From the NCBI RefSeq assembly GCF_004571025.1, contig NZ_SPQT01000009.1, positions 124,001 to 188,000 on the forward strand: 64,000 bases of DNA. The letters are read 5' to 3'. The stretch comes from Bradyrhizobium niftali. GTDB lineage: Bacteria > Pseudomonadota > Alphaproteobacteria > Rhizobiales > Xanthobacteraceae. How positions within the stretch are numbered: position 1 is the first letter of the stretch; every line of letters starts with the position of its first letter. The notes under the pieces were generated by a model, which was given only the letters and a program-made list of their open reading frames with translations, was not told the origin of the DNA and made no database searches. Both the position numbers and the translations under genes were made by a program. Of this stretch, positions 61,601 through 64,000 are shown piece by piece.

Positions 61601-62172
61601 AGGAGCAGTCAGGCCATATCAAGGAGGTCGGCTTCGAGCTCTACCAGTCGATGCTGGAGGAGGCGATCGTGAACCTCAAGGCCGGCGTCTCCGAGCCGGC
61701 CGCCGACCGCTGGTCGCCGTCGATCACGATCGGCATGCCCGTGCTCATCCCGGAGGATTACGTCAGCGATCTCTCGGTTCGGCTGTCGCTCTACAGGCGC
61801 CTGGCCGATCTCGACACCGAGGAGGAGATCGAGAACTTCGGCGCGGAGATGCGCGACCGCTTCGGCGTGCTGCCGGACGAGGTGCGCTATCTCTTCAAGG
61901 TCGCCGCGATCAAGGCGTTCTGCCGCAGGGCCAATGTCGAGAAGATCGACGCCGGTCCGAAGGGCGCCGTCATCGCCTTCCGCGACAATTCGTTCGCCTA
62001 TCCCGACCGCCTGGTGACGTTCATCCGCAGCCACGGCCAGGCCGCGAAGGTGCGGCCCGACATGAAGGTGGTGTTCCTCCAGGACTGGGAGACCCCGGAA
62101 GAGCGGCTCGCCGGCACCACGGAGATCATGCGGCAACTGGCGCAGCTGGCGCAGGCCAAGAAGGCGGCGTAG
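58654..62172 (+). CDS. mfd: Transcription-repair coupling factor
   Basis: 1,172 residues from ATG 58654. Mfd removes RNA polymerase stalled at lesions and recruits UvrA. Domains in order: UvrB-like D1-D2 (LPVLTFPAWDCQPYDRVSPH, RGGILDLFPAGLEQPVRFDF), the RNA-polymerase-interacting domain (IVVHVDHGIGRFVGLQTLDV), the RecG-like translocase with GDVGFGKTEVALRA, VDEEQHFG, LSATPIPRTL and RGRVGRSKLRAYA, and the C-terminal TRCF domain. The UvrA-binding Arg-rich surface is plausible but was not verified. The last 60 bases occur again at 63163-63226. A divergent second copy is at 33395-36598. Confidence 0.97.
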   Translation: MKQGMKSPAELLTPGRALTLANVAEGAEGLVISDLARAIAARPKKPAVSLAVVCRDGARMQQLERALQFFAPDLPVLTFPAWDCQPYDRVSPHGGILAQRLTTLARLAPLTGSDKPLIVLTTVNAIVQRVPARELVAAQALSVAPGNVVPMDTIVAWLEHNGYNRSSTVREPGEYAVRGGILDLFPAGLEQPVRFDFFGDSLESIRSFDAETQRTLLDMRSLDLVPVSEFQLVTDTIRRFRMGYVAEFGAPERDDALYEAVSEGRRHPGMEHWLPLFQDRMDTLFDYLQGAAVAIEPQAEDAVRERFKQILDYYQARRDAMEHPGGGAIYKPLPPDRLYFTEEEWTKRLGDIPLARLTQFSVPADGAGVVDAGARKGRDFAPERNDTTVNVFESVVSHVMALQAQRKKVVITLWSEGSRDRMTSMLRDHKLAHTTSVNSWRTVQATPRNETMLAVLGLESGFETDEIALISEQDILGDRLVRPRRASRKLDNFISEVTSLAAGDIVVHVDHGIGRFVGLQTLDVAGAPHDCLELHYAAETKLFLPVENIELLSRYGSDQTTVELDRLGGSGWQTRKAKLKNRIREIAGELIKIAAARHLHEAPKLPVQPGLYDEFCARFPYDETEDQLGAIESTLKDLELGRPMDRLICGDVGFGKTEVALRAAFAVALEGKQVAVVVPTTLLARQHARTFTERFKGFPVNVAQASRLIPTKELNQVKKGIADGSVDIVVGTHALLGKAIKFRDLGLVIVDEEQHFGVTHKERLKALRSEVHVLTLSATPIPRTLQLALTGVRELSIIASPPVDRLAVRTFVAPHDPLMIREALLRERYRGGQAFYVVPRIDDLAEVKDFLDKNVPEMKVAVAHGQMPPAVIEDIMTAFYDGKFDILLSTTIVESGLDIPNANTLIVHRADMFGLAQLYQLRGRVGRSKLRAYALFTLPAQQKITAQAERRLTVLQSLETLGAGFQLASHDLDIRGAGNLLGEEQSGHIKEVGFELYQSMLEEAIVNLKAGVSEPAADRWSPSITIGMPVLIPEDYVSDLSVRLSLYRRLADLDTEEEIENFGAEMRDRFGVLPDEVRYLFKVAAIKAFCRRANVEKIDAGPKGAVIAFRDNSFAYPDRLVTFIRSHGQAAKVRPDMKVVFLQDWETPEERLAGTTEIMRQLAQLAQAKKAA

Positions 62173-62174
62173 GG
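62110..62174 (+). repeat. Direct repeat, left copy (3' end of mfd)
   Basis: The last 21 codons of mfd (GCCGGCACCACGGAGATCAT ...) are repeated almost unchanged 1,053 bases downstream at 63163-63226. The pair brackets one gene. Confidence 0.85.
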
Positions 62175-62226
62175 AGCGACTATCGCTTCCGCTCTGCAGA
62201 ATCGCGCCGGTGCCCCGCGACGCTTG

Positions 62227-63024
62227 TCAGAGGACCACGTCCCGGTTGACGTTCTTGTACAGAAGGTAGACCGATCGGTTCGAACCGGTCGGATAGAATT
62301 GCTGCGGACAGAACGATCCCATCCAGATGAAGTCATCGACCCAGATTTCGTGCCAGCTATCGCCAAGATAATACAAGCCTTGCCCCTCCAGCATGAACAA
62401 CCCGTGCTCCATGATATGGGTCTCGACGGCTGGAAAGCAGACGCCGGGTTGGAAGAACATCAGATTCATCTCGAAATCGAACCGCAAGTCGCCCATTGGA
62501 AGCAGGTGCTTGAAGCCGCGCCCCTCCAGTCCGGTATGGTTCGTTATCGGCATCGATTGTTGTTGACCGATGATTGCCGCCGGTGACGCGATGCCCCCAG
62601 CCGCTTCATAACGCTTCTTGACCGCGAGAACGCGGGCGGGAGCAGCGGGATGGCAGCTCATCGCGAAGGACGTGTTGGCCGGAACGTAGGCAAAGGCGCC
62701 TGCCGTCAATGAGGTCGGGGGTTCGGCGCCGATGCTGATGTCGAGGGCTCCCGTGACGACGTAGAAGAAGTGCTGAACGTCCACGCAGATCGGCTGGGCC
62801 GTGCCGCCCGAGGGCTCGATTTCCAGCATGAACTGGGCAAAATCGGCTCCGAGGCTCGGCGCCGCCAGAAAACGCACAGTCGTTGACACCCACGCCGGCA
62901 GCCGGCTCTTCAAGACGCCTTCAGGCGGCATGAATGCGAAATTGCGGCCGACGACTGCGCGGCTGTGACCGATCGCGCCGGGACGAACGACGCCGGGTTG
63001 GGTAGTCAGATCGGTGGGATGCAT
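62227..63024 (-). CDS. (S)-ureidoglycine aminohydrolase (bicupin)
   Basis: 265 residues from ATG 63024. It is a two-cupin protein of the UGlyAH family, which converts (S)-ureidoglycine to ureidoglycolate and ammonia in purine (allantoin) breakdown. The first cupin has VDVQHFFYVVTGALDISIGA. The second carries the Mn ligands E-x-H-x3-H in VETHIMEHGLFMLEGQGLYY and a Gln in FCPQQFYP. The N-terminal RAVVGRNFAFMPPEGVLKSR is also typical. No other allantoin genes are nearby. The gene lies alone between two copies of the mfd 3' end and looks somewhat less GC-rich than its neighbours, suggesting it was inserted here. Confidence 0.88.
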   Translation of the reverse strand: MHPTDLTTQPGVVRPGAIGHSRAVVGRNFAFMPPEGVLKSRLPAWVSTTVRFLAAPSLGADFAQFMLEIEPSGGTAQPICVDVQHFFYVVTGALDISIGAEPPTSLTAGAFAYVPANTSFAMSCHPAAPARVLAVKKRYEAAGGIASPAAIIGQQQSMPITNHTGLEGRGFKHLLPMGDLRFDFEMNLMFFQPGVCFPAVETHIMEHGLFMLEGQGLYYLGDSWHEIWVDDFIWMGSFCPQQFYPTGSNRSVYLLYKNVNRDVVL

Positions 63025-63162
63025 CTGAGAGTCCTTGGCCAACTCGCAACAGCGCGTCGCTGTGAAGCGTCGGCGCAAGACCGGCGCGTTGCGACGTGGA
63101 TGAATGTGGTTCTGCCGGCTTCTTAGATTTGATAGATGAGAGCGAGGGGCACTGCAACAGCA

Positions 63163-63226
63163 GCCGGCACCACGGAGATCATGCGGCAGCTGGCGCAATT
63201 GGCGCAGAGCAAGAGGCGGCCTAGGG
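63163..63226 (+). repeat. Direct repeat, right copy (relic of the mfd 3' end)
   Basis: It matches 62110-62174 with a few substitutions and one base missing. The amino-acid reading AGTTEIMRQLAQLAQ is preserved before the frame is lost. The first part of the 63025-63495 gap holds this copy. Confidence 0.85.
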
Positions 63227-63235
63227 CAGTCTACC

Positions 63236-63312
63236 GTGTCCCGGACAAGCGCAGCGAAGCGTCGCGCAGAGCCGGGACCCAGTTCTTTCCCGCTCGCGAG
63301 GATGGGTCCCAG
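63236..63312. repeat. Intergenic repeat (gtcccggac family)
   Basis: GTCCCGGACAAGCGCAGCGA is mirrored by GTCGCGCAGAGCCGGGACCC, followed by GATGGGTCCCAG. It is the same family as 28645-28780. Confidence 0.7.
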
Positions 63313-63495
63313 TGCTGCGGCGTATCGCGAAGCGTGCTCCATCGGACAGATTCATAAGCCTGCTCGATAAGTCCATGCGGATTGCACCATCTAATCGCAT
63401 GGCGACCGATTGCCTATAACAAGCCTGCGAAGAGCGACCACGCCCCGCCGGCGCGCGAGCGTCCGGGAACAAGCCGTGGCGCACAGGAGATCATC

Positions 63496-64000
63496 ATGAA
63501 ACCGCAAGCCGCAGCCATCGCATTGCTTCTGGTGATGGCCATGCCATCGGCCCGCACGGAGGAGACTGGCACCATGACCGGATCGAAGGCTGCGCTCACG
63601 TATGAGGATGTTCGGAAGGTCGCCCCGGCGCTGGAGGCCTATACGCAGAACCGGCTGCTTGGCGATGTCTGGAAGCGCCCCGGCCTCGCGCCGCGCGACC
63701 GCAGCATCGTCACCTTGGCAGCGCTGATCGCGCGCAATCAGTCGATCGAGATGCCGTATCATTTCAATCTGGCGCTCGACAACGGTGTCAAGCCGCGCGA
63801 GATTTTGGAGATCATCACGCATCTCGCCTTCTACGCCGGCTGGGCTAATGCGATGTCCGCGGTCGCTGTTGCCAAGGACGTCTTCGCCGCCCGCAACATC
63901 GGCGTCGGTGAGCTTCCGGCCGTCACGGTGACGCCGTTGCCGCTTGACGAGGCTGCCGAGGCGCAGCGTGCGACGTTCGTCCAGGACCAGTTCGGCGCGT
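63496..64000 (+). CDS. Carboxymuconolactone decarboxylase family protein, exported (3' truncated by window edge)
   Basis: 168 residues are visible and the frame is still open at the window end. A signal-like start (MKPQAAAIALLLVMAMPSAR) is followed by the CMD domain: YTQNRLLGDVWKRPGLAPRD, RSIVTLAALIARNQSIEMPY and HFNLALDNGVKPREILEIIT then HLAFYAGWANAMSAV. The usual CxxC of AhpD-like members is absent, as in gamma-carboxymuconolactone decarboxylases. AGGAG lies 7 bases before the ATG. An exported CMD protein is unlikely to act on protocatechuate; the substrate is unknown. More sequence follows the domain, perhaps leading into a second domain. Confidence 0.85.
   Translation, partial: MKPQAAAIALLLVMAMPSARTEETGTMTGSKAALTYEDVRKVAPALEAYTQNRLLGDVWKRPGLAPRDRSIVTLAALIARNQSIEMPYHFNLALDNGVKPREILEIITHLAFYAGWANAMSAVAVAKDVFAARNIGVGELPAVTVTPLPLDEAAEAQRATFVQDQFGA

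Overview
The window is a high-GC chromosomal segment that reads as Bradyrhizobium or a very close relative. The organism call rests on four things: the ndvB-ndvD-ndvC cyclic beta-glucan cluster described in Bradyrhizobium japonicum, DUF3551-type and other small secreted proteins typical of that group, several families of palindromic intergenic repeats, and the protein sequences themselves. It is mostly core chromosome. I saw no prophage, CRISPR array, complete insertion sequence or rRNA.

Layout. 1-13.3 kb is housekeeping: the 3' end of gyrA, kup, coaD, two cyclophilins around a small exported protein, queA, asd preceded by a threonine-rich leader peptide and terminator, a PepSY protein, a TetR regulator with a lipoprotein patatin, and tgt. 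13.3-20.6 kb has cysK with a BrnA-like protein, then a polar amino-acid ABC transporter with an FAD amine oxidase, divergent from a LysR regulator. 20.6-32.5 kb is mixed: a caspase-like protein, a DMT permease, a frameshifted ridA, small exported proteins, a formyltransferase-fold protein, acetoacetyl-CoA synthetase, an outer-membrane beta-barrel, an AI-2E family permease and a NUDIX hydrolase. 32.6-39.3 kb is more accessory: a frameshifted small gene, an orphan CRP-like palindrome plus terminator, a second Mfd-type translocase and a repeat-rich stretch with small genes. 39.5-45.6 kb holds tRNA-Lys(UUU) and the ndv cluster. 45.7-58.3 kb has glmU, glmS, a DUF502 protein, a dehydrogenase, a Tat-exported epoxide hydrolase and recG. 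58.3-64 kb has sdhE-mfd, a ureidoglycine aminohydrolase lying between two copies of the mfd 3' end, and the start of a carboxymuconolactone decarboxylase family gene.

How genes work together. GlmS and GlmU supply UDP-GlcNAc. QueA and Tgt act in queuosine synthesis. NdvB and NdvC build periplasmic beta-1,3/1,6-glucan. RecG, Mfd, GyrA and the Mfd paralogue act on DNA. The ABC transporter and amine oxidase look like uptake plus oxidation of an N-methylated or related amino acid. The patatin and PepSY promoters share one palindrome placed at the same position over the promoter, which points to the TetR regulator between them.

The most interesting signals are the apparently leaderless threonine leader peptide before asd, a Tgt that has lost all four zinc ligands, the shared TetR-type operator, the second Mfd, and the duplicated mfd end flanking a single catabolic gene.
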